NCBI RefSeq assembly: GCF_024323335.1 | Contig: NC_066585.1 | Coordinates: forward strand, 346,634,846-346,698,845 | DNA from: Lathyrus oleraceus | Taxonomy: Eukaryota > Streptophyta > Magnoliopsida > Fabales > Fabaceae | DNA: 64,000 nt | Direction of reading: 5' to 3' | Part shown: piece after piece, positions 1 through 12,034 of the stretch | Position numbering within the stretch: position 1 is the stretch's first letter | How the letters are laid out: each line of letters starts with the position of its first letter | The notes under the pieces: model-generated | Told to the model about the DNA's origin: nothing | What the model saw: only the letters and a program-made list of their open reading frames with translations | Databases searched by the model: none | Made by a program: the position numbers and the translations under genes

Positions 1-1812
1 TTGAAACGAAAATGAAAATTATACAATTAATTATGATTAAGAAAACACACAGTTCATTTCACAAACATCCAAGATTATAAACAATGAAACTTTTGGCATG
101 AGTTGATTCAAGTTGTGTAGTCACAAGAAGTATACACAATTGATTCTACGTGGATTCCTAAATTCAATTTGTTTTTAGATTTATCAATCACAATACTAGC
201 TTGACTAGTTGTCAAATTCCAACAAAACCTAAGCTTTACATAAGTTATCGCTATCAAGAGTAAAACGATATAGTACGAAGGAGTTAAAAAACCTAGAATG
301 CAATCACTATGAATATAAATGCAAGAGTATAATTTGAGAGATGACACTGAGATTTATAGTGCTTCAGCGTTCGTCCTCACTTGGCCCATGTGCACTCTTC
401 AGTGGCTTCCCATTGGAACCTGCATAGTTCCTTGTTATTTGACAAATATTTCTAAGAGTTCATACAATCACCAGTCTACAATTTATAGTTGAGAAGATAA
501 ATCTCTTAATATGGATCTTGACTTGTATCTAGCAAACTTGTCAAACTCTTATACGTAACGTTTATTTGAGTATGTTTATTGAACCTTCCAATAACACCAA
601 ATTTGTTCCAAGCCTTCTTGTGTAGCTATCAACCCCTTGATCCTACCGATTCCTTGAGAGGTGATATGGTCTGAAGATCTGAGAAGAACTCCACCTTATT
701 TGTCGCCTTCCATTCAGTTACTACTAAGGCAATGTTGGAGAGAAGAACCTACTTCTCTTCAATGGAATTTGTCACCACCATTGACAATCCATATTTCTTG
801 CTAACAACCTGAAAACTTAATAAGATCTCCAAGAACAGTTAGTTTTAAGTACGCGCCTCCTTCAATCAATCTCAAAACTCTAATTATCAAGATATGAACT
901 CAATTGAAGTTGAAGATGTGAGAAATTTGTAAATAGACTTTGAACAGTTAAAACAGAGGAAAGTGATTTTCACACAAAAGCACACTGAAAAATCTTAACA
1001 GAATGATGTATGTTATGTTTGAATGCTGACATAAAATAATTTATACATGCTTGAGATGAAGCATATAAAATGGTTGAACAAAGGTGGTTATATTCGAATC
1101 AAGAAAAATATGATTTGAATCAAATGAGCAAAAATGAAGTGAAATGAAAGAAATACCCAAAATTTGAAAAATATGTCAGTTAATTCAGATCAGGGAATAC
1201 ATGATTGAACACAAGCCTTCTAATTCGAATCAAGAACAAAAAGTGATTCGAGTAAAATGGCCCAGAACTGACAGAATTTTAAGGAAAAATAATTTGATTC
1301 GGATCATGTTGAAAGTTTGATTCGAATCAAATCAAACAGAACCAACCATGATTTGTGAAAAATGAAATTGATTTGGATCATGTACAAGTTCTGATTCGAA
1401 TCAAATCAGGCAAAGTCTGTTCCCGATAAAATGACCAGGATCAAGTGAAAAATATGATCAAGAATAAATTACTGAGTTGAGTTACTGTCCAATTCGATCA
1501 GAATCACGAATTCAATGTAAAACTGTATGATTCAAATCAATCTTGTAAAATCTTAAATTTTCAAGTTTTAAAAGCTTTTTGAGATTTTACCTTGAACATT
1601 TTTTTTTTCAAAAACACAAGGGGAGTCAATTCACTATCATATGCTATTGATCAAAGAGAAATTAGATCAATATCAAATCTAACCAAATTTTTATGCATGC
1701 TAAACATGAGAAATGAAATCACGAAGGAGACTCAATGAATCGAAATAAAGACATAGATGAAAGCGTTAAGACAAGTAACAAAGTAATCGGATAATAGAGA
1801 CATGAAACTACA
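1..1812 (-). repeat. 3' LTR (partial) of SIRE/Maximus-like copia element
   Basis: Non-coding sequence that I read as the downstream LTR of the minus-strand copia element filling 1-12034. The right edge is placed at 1812: on the minus strand a purine run (GAGGGAGAT) is followed directly by TGTAGTTTCATG, the usual polypurine-tract/LTR junction. The left end is not in the window, so the terminal CA and the length cannot be given. The segment 1090-1540 holds repeated palindromes built on ATTCGAAT, listed separately. No meaningful ORF lies in it. The second LTR of this element is absent, because Ogre copy A cuts its gag at 12035. Assignment rests on the coding remnants further right; the LTR alone is not diagnostic. 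Confidence 0.6.
1090..1540. repeat. Cluster of ATTCGAAT palindromes in LTR
   Basis: The perfect 8-bp palindrome ATTCGAAT occurs at 1092-1099, 1223-1230, 1320-1327 and 1394-1401. Degenerate relatives such as GATTCGGATCA, GATTTGGATCA and GATTCAAATCAA lie between them. The longest symmetrical form is TTGATTCGAATCAA at 1317-1330. The spacing is irregular, so this is a motif cluster and not a simple tandem array. Function is unknown; LTR enhancer-type repeats are one possibility. Confidence 0.6.
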
Positions 1813-2529
1813 ATCTCCCTCTTTTTGATGTTTGTCAAGCTTTTACAAACATTGAGTCGACCTTTGAGTACACGTGTAACTTCCCCTGAAACATTGCACA
1901 CAAATAACTCACATCATAAAAACACATAAGACAATTATAGACTCATTACAACTTCTCCCCCTTTGGCAACATCAAAAAGAGATAGTTTGAAATGCGTCTA
2001 AAACTAAGGATAAACAACTAGAAACATATAGTTCCAAAGAACCAATGAGCTAAACAACTAAAAAGTATATACAACAATCATGATCACATATTCAACAAAG
2101 ATAAACTTGTCACAAGCAACATAACGTAAATATACATGCAACACAAATGTTCAACAAATACCAATTAAGTGATCAAACTTGTAAATCAAGGTGTGCATTA
2201 ACAATCACAAAAAACGCATGAATAAGTAGTCAAAAGTTCTAATGCACATAATTAGCAATGCGCATTTAAAAGACTTAAATGAGTGTATGAACAATCAAAT
2301 ACATAAGCTAGAGATGGATTAGTGAGATATGGAGGAAATAAGCAAACAAATGCATAACTCTAGCACAAAACACATAGAATGATGCAAAGGTTAGAAACAT
2401 ACAATTCTAAGTTGGTAGAAGCTACAATTTGCTATAAAAAAGTGTTAGTGCAATCAAAATATACAACAAATGAAACAAAAAACCAAAACCACATTCTACT
2501 TAAGGCAAGATGATTCTAACACTCCTAAT
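1813..2529 (-). other. 3' untranslated part of copia element with polypurine tract
   Basis: Non-coding stretch between the RNase H remnant and the LTR of the minus-strand copia element. The polypurine tract is 1813-1826 (minus strand reads AAAGAGGGAGAT). A second similar purine run, minus strand CCAAAGGGGGAGAAG, lies at about 1953-1967. This kind of phrase (TTTTGATGTTGCCAAAGGGGG) is common in the long 3' regions of SIRE/Maximus elements. The rest is A/T-rich with no ORF worth calling. Confidence 0.5.
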
Positions 2530-4262
2530 TCCCTACAGATTTTGTGGAAGGATTCCAAAGACAACGGTTTTGTAAAAAAGTCAGCAAGCTAACTTTTGGT
2601 GTCAACGTACTAAAAAATAACATATCATTTCTCCACACGATCTCTCAGGAAATGGTGTCGGATCTCAATGTGTTTAGTTAGTAAGTGTAGTATTGTATTC
2701 TTAGTAAGACTTATAGCACTAGTGCTATCGCACTTAATTGGATCGCAACCAAGTTTTAAATTATAGTTCAATGGTTGTTGTTTAAGCCATAAGACTTGTG
2801 CACAACAACTACCAGATGCTACATATTCAACCTCAATGGTAAAAAGAGCAACACTATGTTGTTTCTAACTATGGCAAGAAACTAAGCAACTTCCAAATAA
2901 GTGGCAACTACCACTAGTACTCTTTCTATTCGACTTGCACCCTTGAAATCAGAATCAGAATATCCTCATATGATACAAGCACTTCCCTTGGGATACCAAA
3001 GATCGTGATTGGAGGTTCTGCTAAGATACCTCAAAATAAGTTTTACGATCTTAAAGTGGGAATACTTAGGTGATATTTGATATCTAGTACACATGCACAC
3101 ACTAAACATGATATCAGGCTTACTTATGGTTAAATAGAGTAAGGATTCAATTATACCTCGATACCTAGTTATTTCGAAATCCACTCCTCTTTCATCTTTG
3201 TCTATGAGCAAATTTGAAGCCATTAGAGTTGAGATAATCTTTGAATCTTTCATCTCGAACTTTTTTAGAAGATCTAGACAATACTTTATTTGACTTATGA
3301 AATTCCCTTCTTCACCTTACTTGATTTGAAATCCTAAGAAGTATGTTAATTCTCCTGTAAGTGACATCTCAAACTCTCCCTGCATCAAACTAGCAATTTC
3401 TCGACAAAGAGATTCATTAGTAAACCCAAATGTAATATTATCTACATAAATTTGCACTAAACGAATATGTTTTTACTTATGTCATATAAATAAAGTGGTG
3501 TCGACTTTTCCACGGTTGAATCCTTGTTTGATAAAAAATCCACTCAATCTCTCATATTAAGCTCTAGGAACTTGTTTGAGACCATAAATGGTCATTTTTA
3601 GCTTAAAAACATGATTAGGATTATCGTGATCCTCTAAAACCGGAGGTTGTGAGACATACACCTCTTTATTTATATGGCCATTTAGAAAAACAAACTTAAT
3701 ATCCATCTGGCAAAGCTTAAAGTCCAGTCAGCAAACGAATGCCAAAAGGAGTCTAATGGCTTCTAGGAGGGCTACAAGAGCATAAGTCTCCTTGTATTCT
3801 ATCCCTTTATCTTGATTATATCCTTTTGCCACTAACCTAGATTATTTCTCGTAATTACTCCATTTTCATCCATCTTATTCCTAAATACCCATCTTGTACC
3901 TATGACGGTTTTATCAATCGGACGCAGAACAAGGTCCTAAATGTAATTTCTTTAAATTGGATTAGTTCGTCTTTCATAGTGAGTAACCATCCCTTATTAA
4001 GTAAGGAATCAAATATGGATTTAGGTTTAATATGAGAAATTAACACATAGTACTTACATAAATTTTTAACTTGTGACCTAGTACTTACTCACTTTTTAAT
4101 GTCTCCAAGGATTTGATATAACGAACGATCCTTTGTGATTGTCTAATCTCGAGGTAGCTGGTTTGAGGTCTCTTGTTTGTCATCCTCATGTAAGCTTTCC
4201 TCCTTATCTTCTGTAATGTCCTTACCATTTATTTTTGGATCGGGAACCTCTTTTGAACTTTC
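2530..4262 (-). pseudogene. Copia pol remnant: RT C-terminal half and RNase H
   Basis: Degenerate Ty1/copia pol read right to left. From 4262 down, fragments match the RT start (KPKSIFDSLLNKGWLLTMKDE). The catalytic box at 3437-3448 reads YVDN instead of YVDD, so the second catalytic aspartate is lost. It is followed by a short stretch ending TYFLGFQIK. The open piece 2966-3253 gives the usual RT/RNase H linker (RYRGIIESLLYLT, KPDIMFSVCMCTRYQ). RNase H follows at 2960-2540 with recognisable YSDSDFKG, STIEVEYVASGSCCAQ, IKCDSTSAISL and TKHIEIRHHFLRD blocks, broken by stops and frameshifts. RT copies the element RNA and RNase H removes RNA from the hybrid; this copy can do neither. Motifs fit the SIRE/Maximus lineage. 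It is split from the integrase part by a solo LTR at 4263. Confidence 0.85.
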
Positions 4263-5635
4263 TGAAGGAGAATAGCCATCCAAGGCGCAGCGGAATATAA
4301 AAAAATTTCTCCTTTAATGATCCTTACGAATGAGCATGATCAGTGATAGAATCGTTACCTCTTGTGGAGATTCAAACCTTTGGTGCAGATCTCTGACAAT
4401 GATCAACCTTTGATACAGATCCACGGGGCGATCACGAACGTTGAACGATGACAACGTCTCTACTCAGTCCACACGAACGGATTCCTTCAATCGCAGTGCT
4501 AGCTGTTATGAATGAAGGCTTTGAGTGAGAGAAATAGGGGAACAAAATTCCAAGTCTCTACTTGAATTTCTGTCTGAGTGAATTGGAGTGACCATGCTTC
4601 TACCCAAGGGGTTCTATTTATAGAACCACTTGTGTGGGCTTCAAGCCAAAAAGCCCACTTAAGTGCATTTTGGACCATATCTCATAATATGCCAAAATCA
4701 CTTAAGTATTTGGTACCTTACCATATTTCGTCTCCCACTTAAGTGCACCGTACCTTACGGTGTTCCTTAATAATTCTATCTCTCATCAATCCGTCCTTTG
4801 TGTGTGACCCTATAGGTTTTCGCGGCGTTGGCAATTATATTAAATCACGCATTTAACATAATAAACAGTGAGCGGTATCTAGCAACACATCACTGCTACC
4901 CAAGTCACGAAAATGTCATGTGATCTGACAAAACCTCCTGTGATAATAATTATGTGTATAATTACCCCTTTGCCCTTATGTCTATATTGAACACAAGGTA
5001 TAGACCGTGTCACCCTTGTCCAGTTCAATATTGGGCCCATAGACATTTATCCTGTTACGTAGGATTGGCAAATTCCATCTAGGACACTCATGTCCCTCAG
5101 CATGCTTCGTGGAGTACCCATCAACTGTCTTTATGGTTATCCAGTTACGGACAACGTTGGATCAGCAATAAAGCACTCGACTCTACATCTAGGATCCATA
5201 GTGGTTTCAGGTCGAAGAGTGGTATACACTATTATCACCATGAGAATAACTTATGACACTTTGCATAACTTTCTATATAGTATTCTCATAGCGGGTCAAT
5301 CCGGTATAAATATTACTCCTAATATTCATACCTATGTTTAAGACTTGATAACTCTTTATCCATGATCCATGAGATGTGATCATCAATCTACAAACATAAT
5401 AGTCTTAATGCTTTAATGTTATCCCACTTCACATTAAAGCTCGACTACGGATACTTTAAGAATAGTGTCCTTATGTTTAATGTGTTCTCATGATTAAGTC
5501 ACACTTAATACATTAAACAGACTATCTATTCCAGGGACTTTATTAATCAACCATAATAAAGAAAATGCCTTTTATTATTAATAAATAATTCGATACAAGT
5601 ACCAAAAGTATTGGCCTCTAGGGCTTACACCAACA
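4263..5635 (-). mobile_element. Solo LTR of Angela-type Ty1/copia element
   Basis: A 1373-bp LTR without internal sequence. On the minus strand it starts TGTTGGTGTAAGCCCTAGAG and ends CTCCTTCA. It is flanked by a perfect 5-bp target duplication CTTTC (4258-4262 and 5636-5640). It is inserted in the copia pol described on either side. It is the same family as the LTRs of element F (48076-55611) and the solo LTR at 43657-45011. The TGTTGG...CCCTAGAGG start resembles BARE/Angela LTRs of other plants. A solo LTR arises by recombination between the two LTRs of a full element. A TATAAATAG box lies at 4614-4622 (minus). By eye its R/U5 end differs from element F at over a tenth of positions, so it is clearly an older insertion. 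Confidence 0.95.
4614..4622 (-). promoter_or_regulatory. TATA box of solo Angela LTR
   Basis: Minus strand TATAAATAG within GGTTCTATAAATAGAACC, which is itself an inverted repeat. The same box is found in the other three Angela LTR copies (44660-44668 plus; 48399-48407 and 54564-54572 minus). Confidence 0.7.
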
Positions 5636-5640
5636 CTTTC

Positions 5641-6568
5641 ATCGATCAATCTTTCTGTTATAATACCTGAAACATCATAACAAATACCCTTCCTTGGCTT
5701 TTGGGGTGAGGAATCATCAAAAGTAACATGAATGGACTCATATACACAAGAAGTTCCATGATTGTAAACCCTATAGGCTTTACTCGTAGATGAGTACCCT
5801 AAGAAAATACCTTCACCAGATTTTGCATCAAATTTGCCAAGGTTATCTTTTCCGTTATTCATAATAAAGCATTTGCAACCGAAAACTTAAAAATATGAAA
5901 TATTAGGTTTTCTACCCTTAAGTATCTCATTCAGTGTCTTCTCTAGGATAAATCTTATGATTACCCTGTTTAAGACGTGGCATCCGGTGTTAATCGCATC
6001 CGCACAAAAATACTTGGGTAGGCTCATCTCATTTATCATAGTCCGGGAAAGCGCTTCCAACACACAGTTTTTGCTTTCTACAACACAGTTTTGTTATGGA
6101 GTTCTAGAACATGAGAAATTATGAGCAATACCATTTTCGATGCTAAAGTTTTGAAAATGATGGTTCACGAATTCCCCACCATGATCACTATGGAGAGTGA
6201 TGATTTTAAAACCAAAAACATTTTGAACAACCTTAACAAAGTCAACAAAAGCTTTAAAAGTATCATCTTTATAGGCTAAAAAAAGCGTCCATGTAAATTT
6301 AGAGTAGTTGTCAACAATCATAAATTCGTAATAGTTGCCACCTAGACTTCTTATCCGCAAAGGGACAAACAAGTCTAAATGGAGAAGCTTAAGAGGTTTT
6401 GATGTCGAAATAACCTTCTTCGGTTTAAACAATAGTCTTGTTTGCTTTCCCATTTGACAAGAAACACACAATTAATGTTTTAAGTTTTCATTTTTGGAAG
6501 ACCAACTACTATATTTTTGGATGCTATCTTATTTAGCAAGTCAAAATGCACATGGACTAAGCGTCTAT
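5641..6568 (-). pseudogene. Copia integrase remnant
   Basis: Integrase part of the SIRE/Maximus-like element, minus strand. The open piece 6094-6471 holds the core: CVSCQMGKQ (end of the zinc-binding region), LLHLDLFVP and MIVDNYSKFTW (first catalytic Asp region), then HSDHGGEFVNHHFQNF (second catalytic Asp), followed by a GIAHNFS block. The third catalytic residue region is disturbed by a stop near 6091. The piece below 5862 holds the C-terminal domain (KSGEGIFLGYSSTSKAYRVYN). The solo LTR ending at 5635 supplies the last codons of that frame (REGQYFWYLY-type residues), so those are not integrase. Integrase joins the cDNA to host DNA; this copy is inactive. Confidence 0.85.
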
Positions 6569-9024
6569 TGTAACACCTTAAACCCCAGATATATTAAGCT
6601 TTACACGACAATATAAGGTGTCACCAACGAAAAATCCTATAATAAATCTAACATTTAACAAACACACAACGGAAACATCAACGTCATACAACCCTATCAT
6701 CCCACACTCACCTTCACTTAGGGTTTCATTGTGGCGGTGTTGATCTTCTTTCAATTAAATAAAACAACATAACTTATACATTTAGTCTCAACTTCAAAAT
6801 TATATAATCTTCTATCAAAATATTGAGTTATCATGTTCAACGCTCAACAACTTCAATATAAACCGAATAAAGCAATTAAGCTCCAAAAAAACATAATAAG
6901 AAAACAAGCATTCCCAACCCCGATGTTACATGATCAAACCAAGACTTCTAAACAATGATGAAACTAAACAAAGTAACTCCAGGAGCTAACTTCCCCTTGT
7001 AATAGCAAACTCTACTTCTGAGTATCTACAAGATGTTCATGGTGGACAACATGAAAGCAAAGGGGATGGGAAATAACAAACCAATATAAACACTAGAAGG
7101 AATTCTAAGGTAAAGAGTACACAACAAGCACACATTCATTACTTAATCAGCAACCACATAGCCTCACACTATTCATAATAACATGTACATATTCACCACC
7201 AATTAACAACATCATAAATAATCAACTACATATGCAATCATGTATGCAAATGTACTCAACAACTAACTCATTATGTATGTAGTATCATTCATGAAAACCC
7301 ATGTTCATCTTGCTCCCGATCCCCATCATAGGACCAGAGCACACCAAATCGTTACCATCACCATAGGTAACGTTTCACCAACTCCCATATGGAACTGACT
7401 ACCTTCTCCCGGTCCCCACCATATGATCAAAGCACACTAAAATTGGACCAAAGCCCGTACACCTTGATGCATGACTCTCAACAATATGCATTACCCCCAA
7501 AAGGATCATCATGCACATCTCACCATTTATGCACCATATCATTCATCATACGCAATAATTAATCAATGTTGTGACATTAATAAACAACAACAAACAGAAG
7601 CAACTCAACAATTGTAACTTCATAGGCATTCATTCATGTTACTTCACCAAAATAACAACACATCATTATATAAACATAACAATTGGCTAATCGATCATAC
7701 AAGTCAGCACAAACCTTACCATAGAAGACACATGATTATAAATCAAACATTTCACCAAGAATTACCATGAGGTAGCTCTGTGAGTTAGCTTTCTAACACT
7801 TCGAACGACATCTCAATTGGACTTACGGAATGAAAGTTACAGCCAAAATCGTTGGACAATGAAACAAAAGACAACAATTTTTTTGGAATTTTGGCCTAGG
7901 ACAATCGATTGTCAAGGGATGACAATCGATTATCAGCAAACGTGTCTCGCTACTGACTTAATAAAAATTCACTTTTCCAGGCAGTTCAATCGATTGTACT
8001 GGTTATTTTTTTCAATATTCGAATGCATACAATCGATTGATTGGGAATGTCAATCGATTGACTGGAAATGTCAACCGATTGACACTGCAGTTTTTTCCAA
8101 AAAAAACTAGTTTTTTTCCATGATTTTCACCCCTCTCATCCCAAAACCTTCATACATCATTCCAATTAATTCATAAAAATTTAACAGACCAAAACACGAT
8201 TTTTAATAGTGAATCATGTTAGCATAATCATTAACATATATATCACTTAATTCACCATAATTTATAGCAATTTCATCACCAAATTCAACAATAAATTTCA
8301 TCATTATCATGAATAAAACTCAAGCTTTCACACCTTCAGCAATGGAAGAACCTCATACATACATATTCATGATCAATCAAACATCAATTCAATCATAACA
8401 ACACATATAAACACGAGATCAACCAACCAATTTCTAGAATTTCATCATATAACAATTGATTAAAAGAAAACCTAGAATCCTAATGAGAATAAGGACTTAT
8501 CATCTCTACCCCATCATCTAATACACCTAAATTTATAGCCCTTCCTCCCTTACCTTAGATTTCTAGTAAAACAACAACAACTTCTAAGGAATTCTTCTCT
8601 CAAAGCCTAGCTTTGTGCTTCTTCCTTTTTCTCCAACTTTTGTTTTCACGTACTATAAACTTTCTCAATTCCCACATCCCTCTATTTATAAAAATAATTT
8701 AAACCCTTTCATTTAGGCTTTTTCCCTCATTACCCCCAAGTTATTCTCCAAATTCCCTCATTGCCCCTTATTTCTCTACTAACTCTTATTTTCTCCAATT
8801 TTTCTTATTTTATTATTAATAAAAATAATAATAATTAAAATTTTGATTATTCTAATTATTATCCAACTTATTCTATTTTCTCACCAAAACTCTACTAATT
8901 TCACTACACCCCATCAACATATAAGATCATATTATTTATTTAAATGCACACCAACATCAATTAATTAAATAAAATAAATCCAAATAATTCAATTAAATAA
9001 TTGAATTGAATTTTGGGTGTTACT
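6569..9024 (-). mobile_element. Solo LTR of Ty3/gypsy-type element
   Basis: A 2456-bp insertion with 9-bp terminal inverted repeats, TGTAACACC at the left and GGTGTTACT at the right (last base mutated from A), and a perfect 5-bp target duplication TCTAT (6564-6568 and 9025-9029). It holds no gag or pol sequence. TGTAACACC...GGTGTTACA ends and kilobase length are typical of gypsy chromovirus LTRs, Tekay type in particular, but without coding sequence the lineage is a guess. Orientation minus is inferred from TATAAATAGAGGG on the minus strand at 8680-8692. A cluster of ATCGATT palindromes lies at 7898-8085. The only ORF inside (7817-8110) just reads through these repeats. Confidence 0.85.
7898..8085. 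repeat. Cluster of CAATCGATTG palindromes
   Basis: Six copies within about 190 bp: CAATCGATTG or close forms near 7900, 7925, 7989, 8031, 8052 and a CAACCGATTG variant near 8073. Most carry the flanking symmetry TGTCAATCGATTGAC or similar. It sits inside the solo gypsy-type LTR. Confidence 0.7.
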
Positions 9025-9029
9025 TCTAT

Positions 9030-9480
9030 GCCATAACCGATAATCCTCACTTTTAGCTACTAGACACTTAGTCCCATGCATTGAGACATCATCTAGATCA
9101 AGCATATAAACATTTTTAATCCTAGAACCCTCAAATACAAAGTCCTTGCTAGTTTCATGTTCAATTATACAACTAAGAGTATCAAACGAAACCTAATGCC
9201 CTTTGTCACATAGTTGACTAATACTTAGAAAGTTGTGTTTAAGCCCTTTCACTAACAGCACATTATCAATGGTAATTATGGAGGGATTTTCCACAACACC
9301 TTCACCAAGAATTTTACCTTTAGTATTGTCTCTATAGGTGACATGACCACTTTCCTTCTCATCGAACTTGATGAACATGGAAACATCTCTCGTCATGTGT
9401 CTTGAGCATCCGCTATCTAGAAACCACAATCTTTTTGCGGAGGTAAGGCGTTCCTATGATAAATCAAGAAGGTAATTTAG
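9030..9480 (-). pseudogene. Copia protease and pre-integrase remnant
   Basis: The open piece 9193-9429 carries the Ty1/copia aspartic protease start WFLDSGCSRHMT, in which the lineage's usual D-S-G replaces D-T-G, followed by GHVTYRDNTKGKILGEG and the GAG-pre-integrase lead NVLLVKGLKHNFLSISQLCDKGH. Below 9190 the pre-integrase part continues with FVFEGSRIKNVYMLDLDD and a YRLWHRR-like end. There it is cut by the solo LTR whose target site is at 9025. The protease would process the Gag-Pol polyprotein. Neighbouring gag and integrase parts are in the order expected for Ty1/copia. Confidence 0.85.
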
Positions 9481-9484
9481 GTCC

Positions 9485-10004
9485 CTAACTAGTGGATCCT
9501 TCAGGGTTAGTTGAGTTACATTTAGGTATCCATGTCATTTTACCATTGGGAACTTGAATGTTCCTAACAAGACAAAGAGGCCTAATGTGACCCTTATCTC
9601 CACAATAATGACAAATAGCTTTAGATGAAACACTCATTCTATTTCTCCTAGTGACATGAGGGTTTTTCTTAAAAACCTTCCCTCTTTCACTTGAAGAACT
9701 AGAACGTGTATTAGATAGTTTGACAGCATGTGTCAAATGTCCTTTAAGAGTTTCAATTTCAATTTTTAAAATAGGACAATTAACACATTCCATAACTTCT
9801 ATCTTTTCATCTAAAGTATCTGAAACAATACTACACTCTTCCACAAGAGATGTATGAACTTCATTTAAACAATCTAAAGCACGATTGAGATTCTTTATCT
9901 CCTGTCAAGTGTATAAATAATTTCTTTTTGGAGAGAAATTTTCTTAAACGCTTAAATGGAATCAACATACATGGAATTAAATGCACTAGACAATTCACCA
10001 TAAG
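9485..10004 (-). pseudogene. Copia gag C-terminal part with CCHC knuckle
   Basis: The open piece 9485-9844 holds one intact zinc knuckle, CHYCGDKGHIRPLC (C-X2-C-X4-H-X4-C), then a GKMTWIPK tail typical of SIRE/Maximus elements. The upstream part is a charged segment with a likely short coiled coil (LKIEIETLKGHLTHAVKL). The knuckle would bind element RNA during packaging. The reading frame is lost above 9861 and the hAT-like insertion begins at 10005. Confidence 0.8.
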
Positions 10005-11040
10005 TAGGGGTGTGCATGGATACCATTTAATATGAACCAATCCATTTTTATGGTTATGGTTTATAAACCAAACCACTTCTCACAAAAACCAATTTAAAAT
10101 TCCGAACCGGTTTAAAACCGATTTTAAATGGTTATGATTTTAATCAAAATTATTTAATTTAATTTAAGTATTATTTTCTTTAAATTAATATTAATTTTTA
10201 AATTTTAAAACATAAACAAATTTTATGAGGTTTTAAAATATTTTTTCTTTTAAAATTTAAAAAACATACAAAAAATAATTTTTTGTAGAAAAAAAAATAA
10301 CAAATATTCAGAAAAAAGAAAAAAAATATATAAAAAAATATTGAAAATAATAAAATTATATTCTGAAAATGAAAAAAACATTGAAAATAAAAAAGATCTT
10401 AATAAATAAATTATTCCAAAATATAAAAATAACTGAAAAAAATTTATTTTCTAAAAAATGAAAATGAAAAATAAAAAAATCCTGAAAATAAAAAATAATT
10501 TCTATTCTAAAATTATAAAAAAAAATTTCTTCTGAAAATAAAAGTTTTTTTTATTCTGAAAATTTGAAAAAATAACCTATTAAAAAATTATCAATAAAAA
10601 GTTATTTATAAAAAATCTAAATTTTTTTATTGGAAAAAATACAAAATATTTTTTTTATTTAGAAGAAAATAATAATTTTATTTGAAAAAATATCAAATAT
10701 AATTTTTTTCGAAAAAAAATTCCAAATATAATATTTTTCGTGAAAAGAAAAAAAAATTCTGAATTTTATTTTTAAAATAATTTTATTTATAAAATTTTAA
10801 AATATAAAATTAATTTATAATATGATAAAACATGAAAACAGACAAATATAAAAATTTAATGCATAGTAAATTTTGGATATCCAATAACAAAACCAAATTA
10901 TTATAATGGGTAACGGTTTATATTTGGATAACAAAATGGATACCCAAAATTTTATTTTAGCATTTGGTTTGGTTTTTTAAAAGTGGAAAAATTTGGATAC
11001 CAATTTGGTTATGGATAACCAGTTTTTTTACACACCCCTA
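10005..11040. mobile_element. Non-autonomous hAT-like DNA transposon
   Basis: A 1036-bp insertion with terminal inverted repeats TAGGGGTGTG / CACACCCCTA. It is flanked by a perfect 8-bp target duplication ACCATAAG (9997-10004 and 11041-11048). An 8-bp duplication and a TAGGGGTG-type end are hallmarks of the hAT superfamily. The interior is very A/T-rich (long runs of A and T between 10140 and 10860) and has no transposase ORF, so it depends on a transposase in trans. Subterminal segments repeat GGTTATGG and TGGATAACC-like words on both sides. Its precise ends suggest it is younger than the surrounding gag. Confidence 0.92.
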
Positions 11041-12034
11041 ACCATAAGTATACTCATTTTCAGATTCAGAATTATATACCTTTGAAGTTCCACTTTTCGT
11101 CGTGACATCAAGCAAAAGTTGGTACAATCATCATTTAAACTCGAGCGAGAATCGGAGGAGGAACTCTCAACCTCTTTTTCCCATGCGATGTAGGCTCTAC
11201 AATCTTTGAGAGATTTTCTCTTCGTCTTATAGAAAGCCTTGTCTTTGCTTTTATGATGTTTGGTAAGATTTGGACATGTAGTTCTATAGTGTCCCAATTT
11301 ACCATATTCATAGAATGAGATCCCATCATCTTCTTTCTTGTGATCCTTCTTTGGTGGATGAGTATTTCTTAAATTAACTAGACCTTTGTTAGTATGCTTG
11401 AGCTTGTTTCTCTTAAGATATATATTGTAACGTTTGACGAATAAACCCATTTCTTCCTTTTTGGAAACTTCTCTGTCAGAATCGTCACTTTCTTACTTTG
11501 ACTTCTTCACTTTTGAGGTGAAGCTTTCAAAGAAAGATCTCGCTTATCTTCTTTCCCTTTCTCTTTCTTCTTCGAATTTACTTATTTATCGGTGAGTCGT
11601 TTTAACTCATTCTCATGATCGAATAACTTCCCAAACAGATTTGTAATATCCAAAGTACTAAGATCATTTGTTTCTTTTATTGAGGTGACTTTATGTTGCC
11701 ACTCCCTGCACATGGATCTCAATATTCTGTTAGTACAATCTTTGTTCGAAAAGGTTTTACCTAAGTCTCGCAGTTTGTTGATCAAATGGAGGAATCTAGT
11801 TTGAATGGAATCCATGAATTCTTCGGGTTCCATACAAAATAGTTCAAACTCCTTTGTAAATATATTGATTTTAGAATCCTTGACATCCTCCATTCCCCCC
11901 ATAGAGAGTTTGGAGAGATTCCTACATACCTTTAGCACTCGTATAATGTGAACTCTAATAAAACAGTTTAGCACTTAGTGATGAAATGATTATGTTCTCT
12001 CTTTCAAATCATACAAAGCCTTTTTGGTTTCATC
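11041..12034 (-). pseudogene. Copia gag N-terminal part
   Basis: The piece 11582-11974 matches the Ty1/copia UBN2-type gag core (EDVKDSKINIFTKEFELF, FLHLINKLRDLGKTF, NRILRSMCREWQHKVTSI, LFGKLFDHENEL). The piece 11450-11050 holds a first, damaged zinc knuckle (FYEYGKLGHYRTTC, its first two cysteines lost) and a Lys-rich linker. Gag forms the virus-like particle. Stops and frameshifts separate the pieces. The gene is truncated at 12034 by insertion of Ogre copy A, and the missing start and 5' LTR are not found elsewhere in the window. Confidence 0.8.

Noticed and set aside
7817..8110. A 97-codon frame with repeated QSIDW-like words
   Set aside because: The repetition is only the CAATCGATTG palindrome cluster of a solo LTR read in one frame.
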